64,000 nucleotides of DNA, taken from Schaalia canis. GTDB taxonomy: Bacteria; Actinomycetota; Actinomycetes; Actinomycetales; Actinomycetaceae. Below the pieces are notes generated by a model. It was not told the DNA's origin. It did not search any database and saw only the letters and a list, made by a program, of their open reading frames with translations. Both the position numbers and the translations under genes were made by a program. The stretch spans positions 1 through 64,000 of the forward strand of contig NZ_RQZF01000009.1 of the NCBI RefSeq assembly GCF_003858455.1, given 5' to 3'. This document shows positions 36,389 to 46,700 of the stretch, one piece after another (within the stretch, counting starts at the first letter, position 1; each line of letters begins with the position of its first letter).

Positions 36389-37276
36389 ATGCCTTATGTT
36401 TCAAACCTTGAACCTAAGTTTGATGGAATCACGCGACAGCACCCCATCATCCACCTCGACACCATCGACTCCACCAACTCCCACGCTCGCACTCTCCTGA
36501 CAACCACCACGCCCCCACCCCACCTCACCACAATCATTGCCGACCACCAAAGTGCCGGACGCGGTCGCCTCGGACGCTCATGGATCACCACCCGCCACGG
36601 CGCACTCACTGCCACCACTCTTCTTCGCCTCCCCTCTCCCCTCCCCAACGAGGCTCCCGCATGGTGCCTCCACGCCACCGCCCTCGCCATTCGAGACGCC
36701 CTCGCCCCGATACTCCGCCCACACGCCCACACTGTCACCACCAAATGGCCCAATGACGTGCTCATTGACGGTGAACGTAAAATCTGCGGCATCCTCGCCG
36801 AAGACCTTGGACAAACCCACGGGTCGCACTACCTTGCCATTGGATACGGCGTGAATATCATCATGGACGCCAACGCTCGCCCCGCACCCCACGCGACTGC
36901 CCTCAGCCTCGAAGGGGACGAAGAAGCACAACATTCTCCCCTGACTCGACGCGCCACACTCCTTGACGCAATTCTCAACGGCATTGACGCCCGCTTTCGC
37001 GCCCTCCAGGCAGCACAGTGGGATCCTACCAGCAGCGGCCTGGCCGACGAAGCCCAGCGCCACTGCGTCACACTCGGCCAACAAGTGGCCCTCCCCCACG
37101 CACACTCTTCCGCTCCCGAAGCGCAGACATCACCCATGAAATACGGGCGCGCGCTTGCCATTGACCGCTCCGGAGCACTCATCGTTGAGCGCGAAGACGG
37201 CACCCACAGTCTCATCACCACCGGCGACGTCCTCCTCCCCCATGAATACCACCCCAGACCGTCATCTGACTCCTGA
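36389..37276 (+). CDS. birA: Biotin--[acetyl-CoA-carboxylase] ligase
   Basis: This 295-residue enzyme activates biotin with ATP and attaches it to the carboxylase biotin domain encoded next door. It has the biotinyl-AMP loop GRGRLGR at residues 57-63, TKWPNDVLIDGERKICGILAE for biotin contact, and a small C-terminal SH3-like domain (GRALAIDRSGALIVEREDG). It lacks the N-terminal winged helix of E. coli BirA, so it is monofunctional and not a repressor. AAAGGGG precedes the ATG. It is the first gene of the lipid-synthesis block and ends 38 bases before the carboxylase alpha gene. Confidence 0.95.
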   Translation: MPYVSNLEPKFDGITRQHPIIHLDTIDSTNSHARTLLTTTTPPPHLTTIIADHQSAGRGRLGRSWITTRHGALTATTLLRLPSPLPNEAPAWCLHATALAIRDALAPILRPHAHTVTTKWPNDVLIDGERKICGILAEDLGQTHGSHYLAIGYGVNIIMDANARPAPHATALSLEGDEEAQHSPLTRRATLLDAILNGIDARFRALQAAQWDPTSSGLADEAQRHCVTLGQQVALPHAHSSAPEAQTSPMKYGRALAIDRSGALIVEREDGTHSLITTGDVLLPHEYHPRPSSDS

Positions 37277-37314
37277 CCTCACGAGTGACACAAACGAAGG
37301 AAGAACACATCTAC

Positions 37315-39126
37315 ATGCGTCCGATTCAACGACTACTCGTCGCCAACCGTGGCGAAATTGCCCTGCGAATTATCCGCACGGCCCGCGAACTCAATATCGC
37401 CACCATCGCCGTTTACGCCGACGCAGATGCCGAAGCACCCTTTGTGCACGCCGCCGACGAAGCATGGTCCCTCGGCGGAGCTGACGCCACCAGCACCTAC
37501 CTCAATGCCGACGCCCTCCTTAAAGTTGCGGACGCCACCCACGCCGATGCTCTCCACCCCGGCTACGGCTTCCTCTCAGAAAACGCTGACTTCGCCAACA
37601 CTCTGGCCAGCAAAGACATCACATGGATCGGCCCAGCGGGCAGTGTCATTGACGCCTTGGGCGACAAGATCCGCGCACGCAACGTCGCACACTCCTGCGG
37701 AGTTGACCCCGTGCCCGGCATTTTCACCCCTATCACCGACCCCACGCAGATCACCGATTTCATCGCTCAACACGGCTACCCCGTAGTCTGCAAACGCTCC
37801 GATGGTGGAGGCGGACGAGGAATCACCGTCCTACGCTCTGACGCTGACACGGACATGTTCATTGCCCGCCACACCACGCCCGACGCAGAGGGCAACACCT
37901 CCCTCTCCATGCACTTCGTGGAACGTTTCGTTGAGCTTGCCCGCCACGTCGAAACTCAGTGCATGCGCGACGCCCACGGCAACTTCCGTGTTGTCACCAC
38001 CCGCGACTGCTCCGTTCAACGCCGCAATCAAAAGCTCATCGAAGAAGCACCCGCGCCCTTCCTCTCTCCTGAAACCGACGCTCAACTTGAACGCTGGTCA
38101 CGCCAGCTCTTCGAAGCCGTCGGCTACGTCGGTGTCGGCACCTGCGAGTTCCTCCTCGAACCCGATGGTTCCCTGTGGTTCCTCGAAGTCAACCCCCGCT
38201 TGCAGGTAGAGCACCCCGTCTCTGAAGAGGTTGCCGGCGTGGACCTCGTCAGTGAACAGTTGCGCATCGCTCAGGGCCTGCCACTTTCTGAGGCGCGGCC
38301 TCCACGAGGGCACTCTTTCGAGTTCCGCATCACCTGCGAAGACCCCGCCGCTGACCTCATGCCCTCCGGCGGGAAGGTCACGCACATTACCTGGCCCGGC
38401 GGCCCAGGTATCCGTATTGACTCAGGTCTAGTTGCTGGCGATAGCGTCCACACCAGTTTTGACTCCATGATCGCCAAGATCATCGTCACCGCTCCCACCC
38501 GTGAAGCAGCCCTGGCACGCTCACGTCGGGCACTGGCAGAGTTCTGCCTTGACGGGGTCCCCACCCCTCGCGACCTCTACGTCGACATCATCAACGACCC
38601 CGCTTTCAGTGGAGAGGACGCATTCACCGTCTCCACCCGCTGGTTGGAAAACGCCTTCCTTCCCTCCCACAGTTACGAGGCCACCGACACGGCCGAGAAC
38701 ACCTGCGCGCTTCCTCCAGCAAAACGCCAGTTCACCATCGAACTTGACGGCAAGCGCATGACCCTGTCCCTCCCGCCCGACCTTTTCCAAGGCGTCTTTG
38801 GCACAGGCGCAGCCACCCAACGGCCTGCCCAACCCCTACGACAAGCCCGCCAGGAACGAAGTGCAGCAGCACCCACTGCCTCCACGCAGTCAGTCCTTTC
38901 AGACGGAACCATCGTCTCCCCCATGCAAGCCATCGTCGTTCACATGGCGGTCACCGAAAACCAGAAGGTTGCCGAAGGGGACCTCATCGCCGTCCTGGAA
39001 GCAATGAAGATGGAAAAGTACGTGCACGCCCCACACGCGGGCACCGTGTCAGAAATCTTCGTCGCCGCTGGAACATCCATTAGTACCGGTGACCATCTTG
39101 TCCGCATCGAGAAAGAGAACGCATGA
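37315..39126 (+). CDS. accA: Acyl-CoA carboxylase alpha subunit (biotin carboxylase plus BCCP)
   Basis: This 603-residue fusion has biotin carboxylase at residues 1-450 and a C-terminal biotin carrier domain. The carboxylase part opens RLLVANRGEIALRIIRTAREL, has the ATP-grasp glycine loop KRSDGGGGRGI and FLEVNPRLQVEHPV. The carrier motif EAMKMEK places biotin on K565. It makes carboxybiotin from bicarbonate and ATP, for transfer to acyl-CoA by the next gene's product. It is the AccA3/AccBC type of actinobacteria. I start at ATG 37315, which has GAAGGAAG upstream and gives the conserved N-terminus. It overlaps the beta-subunit gene by four bases. The symbol follows actinobacterial usage (accA, not E. 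coli accA). Confidence 0.95.
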   Translation: MRPIQRLLVANRGEIALRIIRTARELNIATIAVYADADAEAPFVHAADEAWSLGGADATSTYLNADALLKVADATHADALHPGYGFLSENADFANTLASKDITWIGPAGSVIDALGDKIRARNVAHSCGVDPVPGIFTPITDPTQITDFIAQHGYPVVCKRSDGGGGRGITVLRSDADTDMFIARHTTPDAEGNTSLSMHFVERFVELARHVETQCMRDAHGNFRVVTTRDCSVQRRNQKLIEEAPAPFLSPETDAQLERWSRQLFEAVGYVGVGTCEFLLEPDGSLWFLEVNPRLQVEHPVSEEVAGVDLVSEQLRIAQGLPLSEARPPRGHSFEFRITCEDPAADLMPSGGKVTHITWPGGPGIRIDSGLVAGDSVHTSFDSMIAKIIVTAPTREAALARSRRALAEFCLDGVPTPRDLYVDIINDPAFSGEDAFTVSTRWLENAFLPSHSYEATDTAENTCALPPAKRQFTIELDGKRMTLSLPPDLFQGVFGTGAATQRPAQPLRQARQERSAAAPTASTQSVLSDGTIVSPMQAIVVHMAVTENQKVAEGDLIAVLEAMKMEKYVHAPHAGTVSEIFVAAGTSISTGDHLVRIEKENA

Positions 39127-40688
39127 CCAGCGCACCACCTCCCGCAGATCGCAGCCGAAGCGCACACACGCAGGCAATCGCCAGCGTCGTCGCCCAAGCT
39201 GAAGAACGCGCCGCCGCACGTCAACACCCCAAAGGAAAGATGACCGCCCGCGAGCGCATGGCGACTTTCTTTGATGACGGCCAATGGACGGAAGTTGGCC
39301 AGTTTATCGGCGGTGATGTACGCACCGGCGACATGGGGTCGGCGGTTCTGACTGGCTATGGCCCTGTGCAGGGGCGAATGGTTGCGGTCTATGCGCAGGA
39401 CTTCTCTATCAGGGGCGGCACGCTGGGGCGCGTGGAGGGCGACAAGATTATTGCCCTTATTGATACCGCTATCCGTATGCGTATTCCAATTGTCGGTATT
39501 CAGGATTCTGGTGGTGCTCGCATCCAAGAGGGCGTTGTTGCGCTGGCTCAGTATGGTCGGATTTTCCGTAAGTCCTGTGAGGCCTCGGGTTTGATCCCAC
39601 AGATCAGTCTGATCCTTGGCCCGTGTGCGGGTGGGGCGGTCTACCAGCCTGCGTTGACGGACTTTATTGTCATGACGCGGGAAAACTCGCATATGTTTGT
39701 CACTGGCCCTGACGTGGTGCGTGCGACGACCGGTGAGGATGTCTCTTTTGAAGAGCTGGGTGGCGCTGCTGTTCATAATTTCCAGTCGGGCGTTGCTCAC
39801 CATATGGCTGACTCTGAGCAGGAGGCCATTGATTATGTGCGTTCTCTTTTGGATTATCTTCCCTCCAATTGTGAGCAGGAAGCCCCACGCTATGAGTACA
39901 CGCCTCTTCCTGAGGACGAGGCTGCCGCTCAAGCCGTTGGTGATCTGGTGCCCTGTGAGCCTCGCGTGCCGTATAACGTTGTTGAGGTCATTGAGAGTTT
40001 GGTTGATCACGGTGAGTTCGTGGAGATTCAGTCTTTCTTCGCTCCGCGTATTGTGATTGGCTTTGCGTGTATTGATGGCCGCAGCGTCGGTATTGTTGCT
40101 AATCAGCCGATGGAGGATGCGGGCACGCTGGATGTGGATGCCTCCGAGAAGGGCGCGCGTTTTGTTCGTTTCTGTGATGCCTTTGGTTTGCCGATCATCA
40201 CCCTGGTCGATGTGCCGGGTTATCGCCCTGGTACGGAACAGGAGCAGGCGGGCATTATTCGTCGCGGTGCGAAGCTGATTGTTGCCTACGCCAATGCCAC
40301 GGTGCCGATGGTGACGGTGATCCTGCGTAAGGCCTACGGCGGTGCCTTCATTGTCATGGGGTCGAAGTCTATTGGCGCTGATCTTGCTTTCTCGTGGCCC
40401 AATGCGCAGATTGCCGTGATGGGCGCTGAGGGTGCCGTGTCGATTCTGCACCGCCGTGAGCTGGCTGCCGCGCAAGAGGACGGAAGTTTTGAGCAGACGC
40501 GCGCGGCTCTGGTGGCTGACTACGAACGCGATTGCGTTTCTCCTGACCTATCCATTAAGACCGGCGAACTCGATGGGATTATTACGCCCGCCTCGACTCG
40601 TTCAGTCCTCATCAACTCGCTACGACTCTTGGAGAGTAAGGACCAAGACACTCACAGCCCCAAGAAGCACGACAACGGCCCTTTGTGA
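39123..40688 (+). CDS. accD: Acyl-CoA carboxylase beta subunit (carboxyltransferase)
   Basis: This 521-residue carboxyltransferase moves CO2 from biotin to acetyl-CoA and/or propionyl-CoA. It has N- and C-terminal crotonase-like halves: IPIVGIQDSGGARIQEGV and GPCAGGAVYQPALTDF in the first, LVDVPGYRPGTEQEQAGIIR and KAYGGAFIVMGSKSIGAD in the second. The ATGA overlap with the alpha gene indicates co-translation. FAS I follows 47 bases later, so the main product is likely malonyl-CoA for that synthase. Substrate preference cannot be read safely; the key residue near the PGY motif would have to be compared with AccD5 and AccD6. Confidence 0.95.
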   Translation: MTSAPPPADRSRSAHTQAIASVVAQAEERAAARQHPKGKMTARERMATFFDDGQWTEVGQFIGGDVRTGDMGSAVLTGYGPVQGRMVAVYAQDFSIRGGTLGRVEGDKIIALIDTAIRMRIPIVGIQDSGGARIQEGVVALAQYGRIFRKSCEASGLIPQISLILGPCAGGAVYQPALTDFIVMTRENSHMFVTGPDVVRATTGEDVSFEELGGAAVHNFQSGVAHHMADSEQEAIDYVRSLLDYLPSNCEQEAPRYEYTPLPEDEAAAQAVGDLVPCEPRVPYNVVEVIESLVDHGEFVEIQSFFAPRIVIGFACIDGRSVGIVANQPMEDAGTLDVDASEKGARFVRFCDAFGLPIITLVDVPGYRPGTEQEQAGIIRRGAKLIVAYANATVPMVTVILRKAYGGAFIVMGSKSIGADLAFSWPNAQIAVMGAEGAVSILHRRELAAAQEDGSFEQTRAALVADYERDCVSPDLSIKTGELDGIITPASTRSVLINSLRLLESKDQDTHSPKKHDNGPL

Positions 40689-40735
40689 CGCCGTCTCGTT
40701 CTTGACTTCCCACCCGTTTCTACCTTGGATGATTC

Positions 40736-43700
40736 ATGTCTTCTTCATTTTTTCTGGCTGAACTGAACAACGCCTCTACTACCTTGCTCTTCGCTGGACA
40801 ATCCACCCCGTGGCAGCGCACTCTTGAGTCTCTGTCCCATGACTCCGATGCGCGCACGATCATTACCCAGCTCTGCGAGGCTTCAGACTCCTACCTGTCG
40901 CCCGTGCGCATGTCATTGGCGACGATGGGGCTCGCTTCCCTCGATTTCTTCTCCGATGTTTCCCGTCCTGACACCTCAGGGGCAGGGTTTTCGATCCCCG
41001 GTATCCTTGCCACCCAGCTTGCTGCTGTTGCAGCCCTGGAATCGGAAGGATTCACACTCGGTCAGACCCGTTTCCTTGGCCACTCGCAGGGGGTGCTGGG
41101 TGTTGCTGCCTCCCAGGCGTGGGCTCGTGGGGATCGTCCGGGGGCGGGCATGGTGTTTGCTATGGCTCGTCTGATTGGTGCGGCTGCTCAGCAGGCTGTC
41201 GCGCGCGAGGGTATCCACAGTGTTGGTGAAGCCTCCCCCATGCTGTCGGTCCGTAAGGTGCCTGCCGCTGTGATTGAGGAAATGGTTGCCCAGTGGAACG
41301 AGGCTGCCCCTGCTGCTGGGGATGGGCCGATTAGCATTGCCCTGCGTAATGGTGGCGAGTCCTTTGTTCTTTCGGGTGCTCCCACGGATCTGGCCACTGT
41401 ACGTGCTTTGTTGGAGGAGCGCAGCAGTGTTGAGCGTGCTGCGCGCGAAGCTAAGCAGATCGGCGGTACACCGCTTTCACCTGTTTTCGATTACCTGTGC
41501 GTGGACATTCCCTTCCATTCCTCGCTGATGGTAGGCGCATTCGAGCAGGTACAGCGCTGGGCTCAGGCCTGCGGCCTTGATTCGGAGGAGAACCTTGCTC
41601 TGGCTCGTGCGGTGCTTGTCGACCCCGTTGACTGGGTGGAGCAGATCCGGGGCGAGGTTGCTGCCGGCGTTCGTTGGCTTGTCGATGTCGGCCCTGGCTC
41701 AACGTTGGCGTCCTTTACTGCGCCGTTGCTTCACGGCCAAGGGGTTGGCATTGTTGAGGCAGGCAGCGCGGAGGACCGCGATCGTTTCCTCACCATCGGC
41801 TGGGCGCCGCCCGCCCCCGCCGACTGGTCTACACTGGCCCCCTCGCTAATTACACTGCCTGACGGTCGTACTGTTATGGACACGGCGTTCTCACGCCTGA
41901 CCGGCCGTTCACCCGTGCTTTTGGCGGGCATGACCCCCACCACCGTTGATCCTGAGATCGTTGCGGCGGCTGCGAATGCCGGCTACTGGGCGGAGCTCGC
42001 AGGTGGCGGCCAGGTCACCGAAGAGGTGTACATGGAAAACCTCGCCAGCCTGCGTGAGCAGCTCGAACCTGGCGTGTCCGCACAGTTCAACTCCATGTTC
42101 TTGGACCGTTACCTGTGGAACCTACAATTTGGTTCTCAACGCATTGTCTCGCGCTCTCGCGCGCAGGGCGCACCCATCGATGGCGTCGTCGTGTCTGCTG
42201 GCATCCCCGAAGGGGACGAGGCAGCCGCGCTGGTCACCCAGCTTCGTGGTGACGGTTTCCCCTGGGTGGCCTTCAAGCCCGGAACCGTTGACCAGATTCT
42301 TCAGGTTGTTGCTATTGCCACACAGGTGGCCCCCACTCCCGTCATCGTTCAGGTTGAGGACGGACACTCCGGTGGGCACCACTCGTGGGAGGACCTCGAC
42401 GAGCTTCTGCTGGCGACCTACGCTCAACTGCGCGCCGTGGATAACGTGGTGCTGTGCGCAGGTGGCGGCATTGGCACCCCCGAGCGCGCCGCTGATTACC
42501 TGTCAGGCCAGTGGGCTTTGGCGTATGGTCGCCCCCTCATGCCTGTTGACGGTGTTCTTATTGGCACCGCTGCCATGACCGTTAAGGAGGCGCGCACCAG
42601 CGAAGAAGTCAAGCAGCGCCTGGTCGATACCCCCGGTATTGACGCTCACAGTCTGCGTCGCGGCTGGGTGGGTGTGGGCGCCAGCGAGGGCGGCATGACC
42701 TCTGGTCTGTCCCACCTGCGCGCCGACATGCACGAGGTGGATAACGCGGCGGCAGCCGCAGCCCGCCTCATTGCAGACCTGGGTTCGGATGCTTCAGCCG
42801 TCCAGGCTCGCCGCGAGGAAATCATTGAGGTTCTGGGCCGTACCGCGAAGCCCTACTTTGGCGACCTGGCAGAAATGACCTACGCGCAGTGGGTTGAGCG
42901 TTTTGCTGATCTGTCCTACCCGTGGGTGGATCCAACGTGGACTCTACGTTTCCATGATCTGCTTCAGCGGGTGGAAGCTCGCTTGGCTCCTGTTGATCAC
43001 GGCACGGTGGAAACCCTGTTCCCCACCGTTGCTGATGTTGAAGATGCTCCCGCGGCCGTAGCACGCGTACTGGAGGCCTACCCCGCCGCTCACACAACTT
43101 TCGTGACAGCCATTGATCAGGCGTGGTTCCCCACCCTGTGCCGCTCTTACCCCAAGCCCATGCCTTTTGTTCCGGTCCTTGACGATGACCTGCTGCGCTG
43201 GTGGGGCCAAGACGGTCTGTGGCAAGCCCAGGATGCCCGCTACAGCGCCGACTCGGTGCGTATCATCCCCGGCCCGGTGTCGGTGGCTGGCATTGACCGC
43301 GTGAATGAACCCGTTGCTGAACTGCTCGGCCGTTTCGAGGCTGCTGCCGTGGCCCGCCTGGCTGACATGGGTGCCATCGCCGAGTCCGCCTACTCCCGCC
43401 TTGGCGGGGCTGCGCCGTCGGCTTCAGCTCAAGAATGGCTGCGCCAGGTGCCCCACATTATGTGGACCGGCCACCTCATGCTCAATCCTGCGGCCATTCT
43501 TCCGGCAGAACAGGTGGAGTTGCGTGACACTGAACGGGGTGTCGACATGGTCATCCACCTGGATACGGCGTGGGATGCTGACCTTCGGGGCGTAGAAAAG
43601 CATGCCGTCCGCCAGCTCATCTTCCCTCTGCTGCTACCGGCAACGACTGCATCAGGTGGCGTTCCCGTCATTGACGAGGAGAGCCTGCCCGAGCACATGT

Positions 43701-46700
43701 ACGCCATGCTTGCCGCAACTGCAGGCGTGGGGTCAACCTCGATGACGGGAGACGCTATTACCGCTATGCCGGTGATGCAGCCCTCCGAACTCTCCCCCTT
43801 CGGTGAGGCTCATTGGAGTTTCGCTCTACCAGCCTCACTTGGCCCCGATCATTACGCGGTCACTGGCGCTGGCCTACCCGCTGGCCTCGTTCCCACGCGC
43901 TGCGTGCCCGACGCACTACTTGGCCCGGCATGGCCTGCCATCTACGCGGCATTGGGGTCGGCTATCTACCAGGATTATCCGGTCATTGAAGGCCTCCTCA
44001 ACGCTGTTCACCTTGACCACCTCATTGAGTTCTCTACCTCCCCTGAGGAACTACGCGCTCAGGGCGTCGAACGTATTGACGTTGTCTCTCATGTGGCAGC
44101 CATTGACGAGTCTTCCTCCGGCCGTATCGTCACCGTGGCACTGAGTTTGTCGGCCAATGGTCAGACCGTTGGCTCCACCCGTGAGCGTTTCGCGATTCGC
44201 GGCCGTGCGACCGGCACGAATGTGCCCGCCGATGCGCCCGCTGCTGGCGGCGTTGAAGGAAAGGTCATTGACACGCCTCGTTCGGTGCTGCGCCGCGTGA
44301 TGGTGACAGCTCCTTCGGATATGACGCCTTTTGCTATCGTCTCAGGCGACTTCAACCCCATTCACACCTCATACGCCGCAGCGCAGGTTGCAGGCATGGA
44401 CGCTCCCCTGGTGCATGGCATGTGGCTGTCGGCCACCGCTCAGCACGCCGCGAGCGCTTCAGTGCCTGGTGGCGTGGGCCTGGAGCTGCGGGGCTGGACC
44501 TACTCTATGTACGGCGCTGTCGAGCTCAACGACCAGGTGGAAATCACTGTTGAGCGCGTGGGCCGCGTGTTGGGTGGCGGTCTGGCTCTGGAGGTCACCT
44601 GCCGTGTCGAGGGCAATATTGTCTCTCGCGCAACCGCACACACCACCGCTCCCCGCACTGCTTACATCTACCCCGGCCAGGGTATTCAATCTCGCGGCAT
44701 GGGCTTGGACGAGCGCAGCAAGTCTGCGGCAGCGGATGCCACATGGAAGCGCGCTGATGTGTTCACCCGCGAAGCCCTGGGCTTCTCGATCCTGACGATC
44801 GTGCGCGATAACCCCACGGAGATTACCGTGCGTGGCGTGACCCATCGTCACCCCGAGGGCGTCTTGAATCTCACCCAATTCACGCAGGTTGCCCTGGCAA
44901 CCCTCGCAATTGCGCAGACCGAACGCCTGCGGGAAGAGGGCGCTTTGGTGGATGACGCAGCTTTTGCTGGCCACTCCCTGGGCGAGTATGACGCTTTGGC
45001 TGCCTACGCCCAGGTCTTCCCCTTGGAAACTGTTCTTGACCTGGTGTTCCACCGAGGTTCCACCATGCACGCCCTGGTGGGCCGTGATGAGAACGGCGCC
45101 TCGAACTACCGTATGGGTGCCCTGCGTCCGAGCCAATTCGGCATCACCCACGAGGATGTTGAGGACTACGTTGCCTCTATCGCTCAGGCATCGGGTGAGT
45201 TCCTCCAGATCGTCAACTACAACCTTGCCGGCCAGCAGTATTCTGTGGCGGGCACGGTCGCTGGCCTGGAGGCTCTGGCCACTGATGCTGCCGAGCGCAC
45301 TGCACGCGCTGGCGGCAAGGGGGCCTTCATGTATGTGCCCGGCATTGACGTTCCCTTCCACTCCACTGTGTTGCGTGACGGCGTGGCGGACTTCCGTGAG
45401 CGCCTTGATGAGCGTATTCCCACCGAGGTTGATCCTGGACTCCTCGTGGGCCGTTACATTCCGAACCTCGTGGCTCGCCCCTTCGAGCTGACGCGCTCCT
45501 TCGTGGAGTCAATCTGTGAGGTTGTGCCCGCCCGCGCGCTCCAGGATCTGCTTGATTCTGACGCCGCGTGGGAAGCGGCCCTGGCCGCGCCCGCGCAGCT
45601 TACTCGCCTGTTGCTCATTGAGCTGCTCTCCTGGCAGTTTGCCTCCCCCGTGCGGTGGATTGAAACCCAGGATGTTTTGCTGCGTAGCGCCGAGGCCGGT
45701 GGCCTGGGCGTGGACGAGGTCGTTGAGGTGGGCTTGGGTGCTGCCCCGACTCTGGCGAATATGGCCGCCCGCACCCTGCAACTCCCTGCCTTCACTGGCC
45801 GTGCAGTGACGGTTCTGAACGCCCAGCGTGATGAGGCCCGAGTCCTACGCACTGATGTTGCTGTGGTAGAAGAAGCCGAGGAAGAGGCACCGCCAGCCCC
45901 CACTGCTGCACCCACTGCTTCGGAGGCCGCTTCGGAGGCCGCACCTGCCGCTGATGTCGCCCCGGCTGCGCCCGCTCCTGTGGCCGCACCTGCCGCTCCT
46001 GCAGGTGGTGGCGTGTCAGGTGCCGACGTTGCCGACCTGCCGTTCAAAGCTTCTGATGCGATCCGCGCCCTTTTTGCCCTGGCAGCGAAGATCCGTCTTG
46101 ATGAGGTGGGCGAGCGCGACACCACTGAAACGTTGACCAATGGTGTGTCCTCGCGCCGTAACCAGCTGCTGATGGATATGTCCGCTGAGTTGGGCCTGTC
46201 CTCCATTGATGGCGCGGCTGAAGCTGATGTTGCCACCCTGGGTGCCACCGTTGACCGCCTCGCGAAGGGGTACGCTGCTTTCGGCCCTGTTTTGGGGGAT
46301 CAGGTCAAGGACCGTGTGCGTAAGCTCTTTGGTGGCGCGGGGGCGAAGGCCACACGCATTGCTGAGCGCGTCACCGGCACCTGGCAGCTCGGCGCTGGCT
46401 GGGTTGACCACGTCACCGCAGAGATTCTGCTTGGCACCCGTGAGGGAGCTTCGACCCGTGAGGGCGAGCTCGCCACTCTCACCACCGCAGCTCCTGCAAA
46501 TGCAGCTGGTGTTGATGAGCTCATTGACACGGCTGTGCGCTCGGTGGGCCAGCGTCACGGAATCAGTGTGACACTGCCGCAGGCCGGTGGTGGCGCTGGC
46601 GGTGGCGTTGTTGATTCGGCTGCTTTGGATGCCTTCGCAGAAAAGGTCACCGGCGTTGATGGTGTACTGGCATCTACTGCTCGCCATATCCTCACCCAGC

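Noticed and set aside
38940-40475. 511-codon minus-strand frame
   Set aside because: It is antisense to the carboxylase genes, whose motifs and start/stop overlaps are convincing.
44459-45361. 300-codon minus-strand frame
   Set aside because: It lies inside the FAS I transferase domain and shows no independent homology or ribosome site.
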